Shown here: positions 13,601 through 24,515 of the stretch, piece after piece
Layout: the number at the start of each line of letters is the position of its first letter
Position numbering within the stretch: the first letter of the stretch is position 1
Source of the DNA: Geosiphon pyriformis
Lineage: Eukaryota; Glomeromycota; Glomeromycetes; Archaeosporales; Geosiphonaceae
Direction of reading: 5' to 3'
DNA length: 64,000 nt
Assembly (NCBI GenBank): GCA_016748015.1
Contig: JAAOMT010000678.1
Span: 662,389-726,388 of the forward strand
Notes under the pieces: model-generated
What the model was told of the DNA's origin: nothing
Seen by the model: the letters and a program-made list of their open reading frames with translations, nothing else
Databases searched by the model: none
Program-made: the position numbers and the translations under genes

Positions 13601-14115
13601 TCAATTCCCATCATAAATTACTCCCCAATTTAATGTCTAGAGGAATTATAAGAAATCAGCATATTGAGATATTTCATGTAATTTCCTTTTCAAAACCTTT
13701 TATTACAGCCCCCATCCTACCAAGAAATTAACTAATACATGTACATGTATTGATTTTTACAGCTTTATTGACTGTTGCTCATTCGATAAAAAAGCCATTG
13801 ATTTTGATAAGGGGCATAATTCAACTTCAACGGTCCGATGATCTTCCGTAGGCTGATTTAGCAATAGGTGTGACAATCCCTTAAACAAGTTTAGAATTTA
13901 CACATAGACAAATAGCAACAAACACAACGCGCCCAATTTAAGGGTAGACCAAAAGGGGATCATCATCGCGTTAACCCCTCCAAATGACACAGTCACCTTG
14001 GTAAATCTTTTTCATTATTCACAATCAACGACTTAAGAGCGAGAATTTCTTGAATACCTATCGTTGCGCTTTTCAAGTAGGCTCCCAAAAAACCGAACGA
14101 TCCCATTTTGCCATA
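10617..14115. other. Intergenic region, no gene recognised
   Basis: About 3.5 kb of AT-rich DNA between a divergently transcribed lipase and the kelch gene. Several minus-strand frames of 60-70 codons near 10825-11246 are low complexity and lack splice context. About 13440-14115 is less AT-rich and probably holds the kelch promoter and 5' UTR. I see no RNA gene or repeat array in it. Confidence 0.5.
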
Positions 14116-16074
14116 ATGATTTCTCTTTTGACACGAACAATCTTTCATTTTTTACTTTTTACAAATACAATTTATGGATATACACCTGTAGGACGTTATG
14201 GACATTCAGCAACACTGATTGGGACAAAGATTTATTTCTTCGGCGGTTTAATAAACGATCAAAATATATCACCAGAACTTTTTTATCTAGATCTGTCAAA
14301 GAATATAAGTACAGCTGATTTAAATTATGTTTCGACGGATTTTTCGATACCTGATGGTATTCAAGGAGTATTTTCGGCAGCGGTATCTGCTGGAATCACG
14401 ACGAGTACCACAATTTTTGGGTATGGAGGGGTTAGTATAGAAAAAGAAGACTTTTTTAAAATTTTTCTTGGAAATGAAAATATAATGCTTTAACTATAAA
14501 GTGGAACTCAATCTCCTTTTAGGAGACAAATGTGGGAAGTATAATTCGTGATCCATTTCAATCACCCAACAATACATTCTTTTCAATTGACACACGCAAC
14601 AGCAGTTCCCCAAGTATATCAATATCAAGACAATCAACAAATGGACCTGGCTCTCGAATGAATCTAAATACAGTGATCGACACAAATGGATACATGTATA
14701 TCTTTGGGGGCTATGATGGAGTATTCAAAGATAGAAGCATGTACATACTTGACACTCGAAATCTTACTTGGAGTATTATACTACGGCCCAATGCTCCTGA
14801 TTTTCTATGGGGCTACACCTCAACCCTCTTGAAAGACGGCCGCATTTTATATATTGGTGGAAACCGCGTTGCCACCGAGAATAACCCGAATCGAGGGACC
14901 GATATGAATATAGTTGAGTTTTGATTCCCAAGAAAGAAAATTTCAATCATTATTCGATCCCTCTGAAAGTATTCAGTAACCTCTTCCTCTTACAATTTAT
15001 ATTTAGATTCAAGCATTTAATACGCTAAATAGTCAATGGAGTCAATTGGTAGGTAACTTTTAAGCTTTAAAAAATAAAAATCATTCTAATTTGATCGTTT
15101 CAATCATATCTTAGGTCGCAACTTCAGATGAAATAATTCCAAGCCGGAGTGGACACACTGCAATTTTATGTAAGTGAGCGGTAATATCAAGTTTAAATTC
15201 CCTCGTTCGATTTTCGAAAAATCGTAATCTTTTCTTTTAATTTCAAAGCCTCTGATGGCAACAAAATAATTATCTATGGTGGATCATTAAATCAAACAAG
15301 GTGAGTAATTAATGTTTCTTGAAAATTTCCAATTTCAAGACTCATAACGATCAGTTTAATTCACAATTTTATTTAGTTCAAATGGTGGAATTGCTGCTTT
15401 GGATATTCCATCCTTTCAGTGGTCATTACCATCAAATCAGAATTTAGGTCCATCAGCTATACCTAATCAACATACTGCTGTACTCTTTAATGATTATATG
15501 ATTATAGCTTTTGGTAGGTCAATACATTTCTGAGCTTTATTCATTCTAAAAAGTCTCAATGGGTTTTCGGTCTTCAGGCAAGAGAAATGACACCTCGAGC
15601 GGTGATCTAAATATTCTCGACATTGCCAATGGAAATTACCAGTGGGTAGATTTCACAGATCGACCCCTACCATCCTCTCAATCCAAAACTACCCTTGAAA
15701 ACTCGTCAAACAGCTCAACAACAGAAGAAAATTCAAGTTCAGAATCATTTAATTCAGCCCCTTCACATAATAATGGCTTGCCTATTTGGAGCATTGTCGT
15801 CATGACGATTTTGGCCTTTATTGTTTTCCTAGTTGCTTTTTTTGGAATACGAAAATACTTCCTAACCCGTCCACATATAACGGATCAACCTACCACATCA
15901 CATATATCTAGTACATCACATATACCTAGTGTTTTTTCCGTTGAAGGTTCTCCTAAATTGCTTAGGGATTCTAATGAAGTGGTTGACAATCAGGTTTATG
16001 TGAATAGACTCACACGGGTAAAATCTTTAAATTGGTTGCCCCAAAAAACTATTGCCAGCTCTTCTAAACAATAA
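14116..16074 (+). CDS. Kelch-repeat protein with signal peptide and C-terminal membrane segment
   Basis: Seven exons: 14116-14430, 14523-14912, 15007-15048, 15115-15169, 15249-15300, 15377-15513, 15578-16074, giving 495 aa. All junctions are GT-AG and keep the frame. The ATG at 14116 opens a hydrophobic signal (residues about 3-20) directly before the first kelch unit (GRYGHSATLIG, then YFFGG). At least five further kelch-like units follow, ending in motifs such as MYIFGGYDG, ILYIGG and IIIYGG, which would form a beta-propeller. A Ser/Asn-rich linker comes next (residues about 360-395). A single membrane segment of about 25 hydrophobic residues starts near residue 398 (IWSIVVMTILAFIVFLVAF) and ends at a basic FGIRKYF. 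A Ser/Thr-rich cytoplasmic tail of about 70 residues closes the protein. The layout predicts a type I membrane protein with an extracellular propeller, probably for protein or ligand binding. No catalytic motif is visible. Large families with this layout are typical of arbuscular mycorrhizal fungi (family knowledge, not tested here). Confidence 0.9.
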
Positions 16075-18795
16075 CTTTCTACAAATATTTGTTTAAATCA
16101 AACAATTATTCATTCTGAAAATTTTCACTAAATTAATTTTGAATTTCCTTCCATAACAGAAAGACCCTCGATATTTTAAATGTAATGCTACAAATATAAA
16201 GTCATTTTTCAACTATTTTAATGAGGCAGTCACCCATCAGATGCAAAAAATATTATCCTCGAGGACGATAAATTTTGACTATTTCTTGTGAAGGATTGCA
16301 TTACAGTTTTATAAAAATTCAATTATTATCAAAGTTTCTTTAAAACGGCTTGCTATGAAAGTTTAAAATATACCGGGTTTTTTTTGAACCAATTCCGATT
16401 TCCGAGTATATTTGGGACATACGTATACCTCGTCAAAAAGATATTGTGCGAGTCATTAACACAGTTTTCCAATGGACTGCTATATTCCTAGTTATGAATG
16501 ATGATTTTTTGCTTAAGAAACCTGGCAGATAATCTTGCATAAGTTATTTAATACGATCGAAGCCGAGGTAGAGAAGGAGTAGTTTCCAAGTCATGATTGA
16601 TCAAATGGGAAATTTTAATGTGCAAATCTTTTAATTTATTGCATGTAGAAGGAACCCTCTCATAGGAAAGCTTCTTCAGCAACAAAAGGAAAAAATTATT
16701 TTAGAAAGTTTACTGTTTATTGTAAAATTTCAAATCTGCTTAGCACCACAAAATTGCTCTTGCAGTTTCGCACGTTTTCTCAGTGTTATCAGTAATGAAT
16801 ACATATCATAGAAAAGCACAAGTGACAAAAGCATGATTTTTTGAATTATGTAAAAAGTTTATAATAAGTTAAAAATATTTAGTCCGCAAATTTTATGGTT
16901 TTGAAAGGAGCCAAGCTAATATATATAAATAAAATTACTTCTCTCCTTTTGATAAAAATATCAATTTACCAAGCTATTTTTCTAGCAAAAACACCAATCC
17001 TTATTAAAAACTGAATAATTAAAATAACTTATTTATTAATTTTAACTGACAATTTTTTCATAAATATAAAATTGTTGCTTTATCTCTTTTCTTTTTCATT
17101 CCAGTCTATACAATATTACACCATTTTTCTCCACCACCATTACCATTAATCTTAACATTATTGATTTCTTATCCATAAAACAAGCCCTTGATTTCAAGCC
17201 GTATTTCTTATTAAAGTAATGAAATTAGCCGGTCAAAAAATTGTATACCAATTTGTTTAAATGTGAAAATTTTAATCCAAATTGTATTTTTGATAAAATG
17301 AGAAAAAAAATTATGAAAAGTTTTATACAAAAACTTTGTATTTTTATTAAAAATCTTAATCAATCTCATAATCTTGATAAAAACAACTTACAATAACCAA
17401 ATTTATTGATTATAAAAAAGCACCACTTTGGCAATTCAGAGTCTTATGTAAATTTTATTTCAATTATAAACTGCGAATCAAAGCTAGGAAAACAATAATT
17501 TGAACTTAGTTTATAGCAATAACTATATTCAAATAATACAAATAATGCGATTTTTATTATATAAAATAATCGTAATAACTCCAACGATAATTGCTACACT
17601 GACTGTCACGTGCATTAATAACATTCAACTTCCGGTCATCCTTTATTTGGTTTCAGAAAAAGTTTCTGATCTCTTTTCATATGTCAAAGGACTGGGTGAA
17701 CGGAAATACCAAATATTTTGAGATTCGAGAACATTACTTAAATATACTTTGGAAAATTATTTGAAAACGCCTAGCCTTAATGTTTAAGACAAATTAAAAA
17801 TATAATAAAAACTCCAGCTATAAACTTTAAGGCCAAATTTAGCTTTTTCTAAAGAATCAAAATGGAGCAGAAAGTTTTTACCCGATAAAAAGCCTGCAAC
17901 TTGAAAAAAATTTAGAAAGAAACTACTAAACAAAATAGAGTCAAAAAGCTTGGGCAAATACAAGAATTCAGTTGTTATAGATTAAAAAATTTAAGTAGCA
18001 CAGCATCTTTAAGACCACCCCCTCACCACATGAACAACTCTCAATAAAATGAGTTGCTTCCCAACCATACTAAACGTATAAAATTAAGGGTCTTTCTCGC
18101 GGCGGACCACGTACTCGACCCAATAAAAAATTATCCCGTCGCCATTTCCTTTAGGAAATCTGAAGTAGTAGCGGCTAGCGCTGTGCAATGCTATCTGCCA
18201 CCACCTGCCTAACCACCTTCATGATCATGCTCAGAACAAGGCAGGTAATTATAAAGATAAAATATGGTGTGTAAAATTATCATATTTAAAAAAGTTTTGT
18301 TAATTCAATGCAAAGATCGTAATTGTGGGATAATATTTTTAATTGTTTCTAATATGTTTAATACAGCTTGATCATAAAAAGAAAAAGAAATTTTGTCAAA
18401 TAGTATTTCAATATAGAGCAAGTTCTTTATCCACAAAATTGCTCAATTCGTTTGGCGAATTAGTAAATTAGCTCAATCAACTATAATTGTAATTCATTTA
18501 AAAAAATTGTCAAATATTAAGAGGCAACTATTACCGTTTAAATGCATCGACAATAGAAAAATTCGATGATAAATAAATCCGGAATTATTTTATTCATTAT
18601 ATGCTTCTTTATTTTTAAATAATGATATTTGCTTTTTTATTACACTACGCAAAAACAGGTGTCCGCTTTTTCATTGATACAGCTAACTATCCCACATGGT
18701 ACTAAGTCTAGCTAATTCTATATAGTCGTGGCACTGCAAAACATCACATCTCCCTAGTGGAGGCTACAGCCCAGCTTATACTAAAAGGAGGTTAA
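16075..18795. other. Intergenic region with a GC-richer island
   Basis: Mostly AT-rich DNA. A short frame at 17500-17721 encodes hydrophobic residues with no context and I do not call it. The stretch about 18060-18250 stands out as much richer in G and C than its surroundings and contains inverted repeats. It is listed separately. Confidence 0.5.
18060..18250. other. GC-rich island with inverted repeats, possible element end or structured RNA
   Basis: Within DNA that is otherwise very AT-rich, this stretch has a balanced composition. A perfect 7-bp-arm hairpin (ATTTCCTTTAGGAAAT) lies at 18144-18159. The pair CCTGCC (18204-18209) and GGCAGG (18240-18245) encloses a further palindromic CATGATCATG. 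There is no open frame of note on either strand. It lies about 550 bp past the stop of the Fanzor-like relic, on its 3' side, so it could be the far end of that transposon, a separate relic or a non-coding RNA. It does not fit a tRNA. Confidence 0.35.
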
Positions 18796-19188
18796 TCAAT
18801 TCTCTTCTAAACGGCGTTGGCACCCGTTCTTAGCAGAGTTTATGGACAAGAAGATATTCCTTATATTTTGAGTGGCGTTTACGTCACGATTCCAGTGGGT
18901 CTATGAGAAAAGAAGATGCAAAATATAAGAAATAAGGAAAATATTAATATAGAGTTTCCAATAACAAACATACACTTACCATACATATGTCTTCACATAC
19001 TCAGGCTGACTAAAATCGCTGACATTCACCAAACCACCCATTACACAAAAGAAAAAATTTTGTCGAAATTCATCGACCATCCTCACCCTACACCTCTTCC
19101 TCAATTCTTGATACAATCCTTTTACTGGTCCTGTCGCATGACCATCCCCAAATACCATCACTGTACTTGCTACATGCAATAATGGGCA
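18796..19188 (-). pseudogene. Relic of a Fanzor/TnpB-like RNA-guided nuclease (C-terminal part)
   Basis: On the minus strand, 19188-18976 encodes VMVFGDG, then PVKGLYQELRKRCRV and VDEFRQN, followed by a Cys and VNVSDFSQPEYV. After a gap with a GTAAGT-type donor and a TCATAG acceptor (18975-18901), 18900-18796 encodes THWNRDVNATQNIRNIF and stops at 18796. The block W-N-R-D-V-N-A-x-x-N-I is the RuvC-III signature of TnpB (IS605 OrfB) and its eukaryotic relatives, the Fanzor proteins. The V-D-E-F-R segment followed by Cys matches the Glu plus zinc-ribbon region upstream of it. Signs of decay: no N-terminal half, the expected T-S-x-x-C-x-x-C of the zinc ribbon is altered (Q-N, and only one Cys), the second Cys pair is missing, and the two pieces are out of phase under simple splicing. 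I infer an inactive transposon remnant. Confidence 0.7.
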
Positions 19189-19277
19189 AGAACCCTATAT
19201 TGAATAAATTTTTCATGCTGCACTTTTGAAAGAGAAGGTCACGATATTAAAACATAATTTTATGTTTGTGTAAAAAC

Positions 19278-19296
19278 AACTGAACTGAGTTCAGTT
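19278..19296. repeat. Perfect short palindrome
   Basis: AACTGAAC and GTTCAGTT are exact reverse complements separated by TGA. It lies about 90 bp upstream of the visible start of the Fanzor-like relic and could be a chance hairpin or a trace of an element end. Confidence 0.6.
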
Positions 19297-20728
19297 CAAA
19301 TGAAAAACCCACATAAATCTTTCAATACTGATAATTCTTAATATTATAGATTTTTTCAAGAAAATCAATTTTATAAAAGTGACTGCTAGAAAAAAAGACG
19401 CAAAGCAAACGAATTAATTTGAAAGACTCATGGAAATTAAAGAATTCATTTTTAAATCTCTTGATTCAGTCCTCTTTGCCTACCAATAAAAATTGCTAAA
19501 ATCTTCGGATTTGATCAGTTTCTATTTCCTTTCAAAGAAAAAAAAAGAACCGTAACGCCAAGCCAGTCACTTTTATGGTTTATACAGTGTGGAACAAAAG
19601 AAACCGAATTTGTAAAATTGGTTATTATATTTCAATTAATGCACCAAATTATATTAAAAAATACCATTAGAAAGCTGAATTTATTAAAATATTTAAGTCA
19701 GATAAATTGGCAGGCCGATCAATAATATCAGCAATAAATATCTGAGGAATTTTACATTTGTGCTTTGGACGACTATTTTGCTAGAACCACAATTTTCATT
19801 CTAGCATATTGTTAATTTTAGGAAGATAAGTGCAAAGAATTTCAATGTAAAATTCATCATTTATTATACCAGTAAAGCAAAATAAATTTGTTTTTCCTTC
19901 GTTATATAACCACTCCAAGCAAAAAAAAATTATAATTTTTTGGTATAGTCCAAGTTGGTTGCAAACCTTTATACTAACATTTTAATGTGTTTCTAAGTAA
20001 ATAGAATGGAGTTTTATCTAAAAAACAGTCCAGTTACAATTGTTATTTAAAATTTGGTTAGCTTATTCTACATGAGGTTTTTTTATACTTATTTGTAAGC
20101 ATTGGTGTTGCTAAAGGAAGAATTTATTGATATTCAAAAACTTTTTAATGTTTTCTTATTGTTTTGTAGAATATATTTATACAATTTTGTTATTAAAATT
20201 ATAGAATCTCAACAAATTATTAATGCCAACTATTATTCCTTATATGCTTTACTATTTCTGTTTCTTTAAGCTTTTTAAGAATATCATAGATAATGAAATA
20301 TGGTATTTTTGTCTTTTATTGTGTTTTACTTGCATTCTATATTTCATTATTTCAAAAATATAATATAGCTTGTTACTGCATTCTTTGCTTAAATGAAAGC
20401 AATTTGAAGGAGAATTTTGAAAATAAATAAATAAGAAATGCATTAAATATTTTTGAATATTTATTTAAGAAAGTTTGCAATTGTTAATAAAAAATAACTG
20501 CTGTTGTAATTCTATGTCTCATTCAGCACTTTTAAATTCAATAACAAATATTAATTATTCTTAACAATTGTTTATTCAATAAATTACCAAAAAAAAGGTA
20601 TAAAGTTGAATTTGATTTAAAGATAAGTCAATAATTGTAATTTTATGGCTATATATTGAAATAATTAAATATTTTTTTATAGATTTAAAAGGTTATGTTT
20701 ATATAACCAATAAAAGAGTCAAAAAAGC

Positions 20729-20776
20729 AAGTCAACAATTAAGTCAAGAATTAAGTCAATGATTAAGTCAACAACT
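20729..20776 (+). repeat. Tandem 12-bp repeat, four units
   Basis: Four head-to-tail copies of a 12-mer of the form AAGTCAACAATT. The units differ at two to three positions each, mostly at the AAC/AAG/ATG core. The array starts after a partial unit (AGAGTCAAAA). Confidence 0.85.
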
Positions 20777-22614
20777 ATGTAATGTTAGTGGCTAATACAT
20801 AATTAAGCTAATATAAAAATTAATTATGTTTGAAGGGATCCTTTAATGGAATTACGAAAATTTGTAACAATATTATTTAAAAAGATTTCAAAAGCGTTTT
20901 ACGTGAAAATTTTGAGACATTTCACGAACTTTGATGATAAAAAACGACCAATGTTCACAGCAATGATTGATAACGACCAATTTTTCCTTATTAAATAACT
21001 TTGAAATTTTCGGGATGAATTTTCCTTACAATGAAAAGCAAAACTTTTTGCCTCCACGAGACGATGGATTATTCTTTTTACGTTGGAATTCTAAGTCAAT
21101 ACTTTCCATATATTAAAACGATGTTAGATAATAATTGACGGTTCCAATTAAACAAAATGATCTGAAACACATTAACAATTAGCCGGAGAATTTATTCGAG
21201 AAAACTTTCCAAGATTCCTAAACTAAATTCTACAGAAAGCTTTATAAAGTATTGTTAAGGGAACGTAGAGAAGCAGCAGCCAAAAATTTCTTTTATAATT
21301 TGATTATTTATTGTAGAAGAATGGGAATATATAAAACTTAATATTTAAATAAGAGTAAAAGTATTTCTTATTAAATTCTATTAATTAAATTTCTCTGCTT
21401 TTAATTTTTCAACTTCATTTTTGCAGTAATTATAGAACAATCGTCAAATGATTTCGTCTAAAAGTATTTAAAATACTGTATATAATACCTGTTTTTCACT
21501 TGCAGAAAAATTACTTTTCAACCATTGGCTTTGTACTTAAATATCATTTATTCCAAGGTACAAAACAAATATAAATTAAACAAAAAATAAGTTGAATATA
21601 GATTATAAGAAATATTATTCTTTTGGCTTTTTTTATGACGCAGAAAAAATAAGTTGAATAATTATTTCATATTCTCATTGTTGTGAACGAATTCTTTGTT
21701 TTTCCGAAGTGTTTTTAGATAGATAATTTTTTTACATCATCCGACTTTAGATTAAAGAGATTTAAAGATTGAAACTTCCAGAAAAATTATTAGCAATGCC
21801 TTTTTTTGGGGAATAAGTTACGAGGTTCTTGCCAATGAAAGTTTTCAATTTGGCATTGTAGCAGGAAATTAAAATGACAAACAGTGATGATTTCCTGATC
21901 AAAAAGGGAAAATATAATAGGCTATCCTTTTTTCCATGTTTTGCCAAATGTACTGGTTTATTAAATTTATCAAGTTAGCCCCTTTCTTGACAGTTAACTT
22001 AATCGGAAAGACTTTTTTCAATTTATTTGCCAAGGAGAAATCTCGTGAAAAGGATAAAAACATTACAAGTTGATCATTAAATAAATTTAAAAATCACGCA
22101 AAGAAAATTATTTGGAATGCCAAATCTTTATCATGTGAGAAAAAGAAGTTTTTTGTTTTCAGAGAATATTTTATATTACTCTTTTTGATTTAGGTTTCAA
22201 AATTACCCCCCAAAGCCCCAGTAATGTGGAAGATGGTGAAACATCGGAACTTCGTTATCAAAACTCGGTAATTTGTTGATAGCTAATATTTTTCGGATTC
22301 GACGATCGCTCTTTTTTGAAGATAATGTTAAGTGCCATATTTTAGCTCGTTTTCGACGCTAACATTTCACGCTTCTTGATGTTGACATCATCAATTAAAA
22401 AATTTTTAATGATTCTTCGTGACCTGAAAAATAAATTGCGAAAGAGAAACAAAAAAGACGCAATGCAACACGAAGTCGGCTTAGAAATAAAGAAGAGGAG
22501 GCATTGGCTTGTAAGCGTCCAAAAAATAAATTGTTTTCATTCATAAATTTTGAGCTTTCTTGGTCCACCTCAAATTTAAAAAAGATTTTCGACAAAGGAA
22601 ATTCCAAAACACTG

Positions 22615-23924
22615 ATGAAAAACAGAAGATTTTGCTTACTACTATCAACATTAGTTTTCTCAACTATAGTGATTCTGATTCATACGCTTCTGAATCAAAT
22701 CAGTCGAAGCTTTTTTCCCATTTATAAGCAGAAAGACAATCAAAAAATCTCGAGTCAACTTGGGATTTTGGGTCAAAAAATATCCGTCCAAAACTATTCT
22801 CGGCCTACAGTCACTTTTTCATTTAAAAATAGCAGCACTAAGTTAAATATCTTTCGCAGGGAAGCTAAAATGATCTTAGCAAATATGAATGAGGAGGATG
22901 AAGGAAAATTTCCTATAGATGATAGACCTATTATGATGAAAAGGTTTAATATTTATGCCCGGTATGCAAGTCTGGGTTATTGTCGACATAGCGGCTTCCA
23001 AATGATTTCCAATGATTTGAGCGGTAATTTTCGAACGTTTTTTTGGCCAATTTTTGATTGCATCCTTTGATAATTGGTTCCAAATTTTCAAAGTTAGATC
23101 ATTCGTACCCTCTGATGACGAAAGGTCACTTTTAGTTTCTTTTCGAACAGCCTCAATATCAAGATCACAATGGATAGAACGAGAATTCAATTTAGTAGCT
23201 TACCCTAGTGTTCCTAATGCCCGAGTTGATGAAAAGTTCTATGATCAATACAGGCTTGTTTCAAGTAAAATAAAAGAAAAAATTACCAAATTGCGAAATA
23301 AATTGATACGTAATTTTATTCTAGTGGGTCATAGTACTGCGGGTGGTAAGAAGTAATATAATGATTTATTTCATTTTTAACTTGATACATTCGAAACTAA
23401 ATACATTTCCACATTTAAGTATACGCTCTATTCTTGGCACTAGATTTGAGTAATACCTGGAAATTCGATAATTTTACAGTCGTTACATATGGTCAACCTA
23501 GAATAGGTAATAAATATTTTGCTCAGCATATAAATACACATTCAAAAATTAGAACCTATCGCCTGACCAACACTGATGACTATGTTCCACGATTACCGGT
23601 ATATGGCGAGAACCAATTAGTTCATCACTCACCTGAATATTGGATCGCTGTCGACTGTGATTGTTGGAGGGGAAAAGTTTATCGTTGCCAAGGCCCAATT
23701 GAAGATAATAAATTTATAATGGAAAGTAAGGTAGAAAAAGAAATCTAAGGTTCTGTTTATGTAATCTTTATTTTCGAAATGCATTCCGATTACTGATAGA
23801 GATGTTTTTTGAATTTGTGTAGAAATGTAACAATAGATACCATTATTTAGGCGATTCGTCTCATTATGGACCCTACTTTGGCGTTACAATGAAAGAATGT
23901 GATCGATTTAATAGTGTTAATTAG
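22615..23924 (+). CDS. Class 3 lipase, N-terminally anchored
   Basis: Four exons: 22615-23023, 23094-23345, 23420-23730, 23823-23924, giving 357 aa. The ATG at 22615 is the first in frame and starts MKNRRFCLLLSTLVF, so residues about 6-26 form the hydrophobic anchor after a basic start. A Lys/Ser-rich stalk follows, then RYASLGYCRH before intron 1. Exon 2 encodes LLVSFRTASISRSQWIEREF and ends with GHSTAG plus the split glycine/valine codon, so the nucleophile Ser is present (AGT). Exon 3 has TYGQPRIGN and NTDDYVPRLP (Asp). Its last codons read ESK where most paralogs have ESQ. Exon 4 encodes CNNRY, then SHYGPYFGVTM with the catalytic His and the late Cys. A complete triad predicts an active secreted or surface lipase. 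It is in tandem with the next lipase (591 bp apart, same strand), which carries a mutated nucleophile. Intron phases are 1, 1, 0. Confidence 0.92.
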
Positions 23925-24515
23925 GGTAATTCATTTTTTTTTGACTTTATATAACATTGCTAGGCAATTTTAATCCTGATCAGTTCAATTAATGGATGTG
24001 TATCATCAAATGTTTCGAAAGAACAGATTTTAGAGTTTTTGATAATTCATCCAACAAAAATCTATACAGATCCATAATTTTTTCATTCTTTTAACATTTC
24101 TCAAAAATGAAGTCTCTTCAATTATCTATAGAAAGATTATTGTTTTGAGTTTAGAAAATTCCTTTTTTTGAAAATAAAAGATATCAGAATCAACGAATCA
24201 TTTAAAATAAAAAGCGAGTTTTTGCAGTCCTAAAATTGTGGGAATATATGTAAGATGTTTTTTGGATTAGGATCTTCTTTTGAGAGAGATAAAATAGTCT
24301 CTTATTTCTAAAAACGATCGATGCTAAAGACCGAATTTATGGGTTAAACATTAATATTTACCTTTTGGGTAAATAATATTGAGTATTTTGTCTTTTAGAC
24401 AACAAATATTTGTAAATTTCACAAAACAAGGAAAAGATAAAGAATATATTGGATATCTCGTATTACTGAAAAGGCACCTTTTCCTCAACTTTAGTAACAT
24501 AAACACATTATAAAA
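23925..24515. other. Spacer between tandem lipase genes
   Basis: About 590 bp of AT-rich DNA between two co-directional lipases. It presumably holds the terminator of the first and the promoter of the second. No distinct motif could be assigned. Confidence 0.5.

Larger units (their letters stand above)
19189..22614. other. Intergenic region with short tandem repeats
   Basis: No gene seen. It contains a perfect palindrome at 19278-19296 and a 12-bp tandem array at 20729-20776, both listed separately. About 19900-20820 is especially AT-rich. The last few hundred bases are the presumed promoter of the lipase starting at 22615. Confidence 0.5.

Noticed and set aside
17500-17721. 73-codon hydrophobic frame
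   Set aside because: It is isolated, AT-rich and Ile/Val-rich, with no splice partners or homology I can see.
18060-18250. GC-rich island considered as tRNA or 5S rRNA
   Set aside because: No cloverleaf, T-loop (GTTCRANNC) or 5S internal control region could be found.
22876-23190. 104-codon minus-strand frame over lipase exons 1-2
   Set aside because: It is antisense to a clear spliced lipase and crosses its intron.
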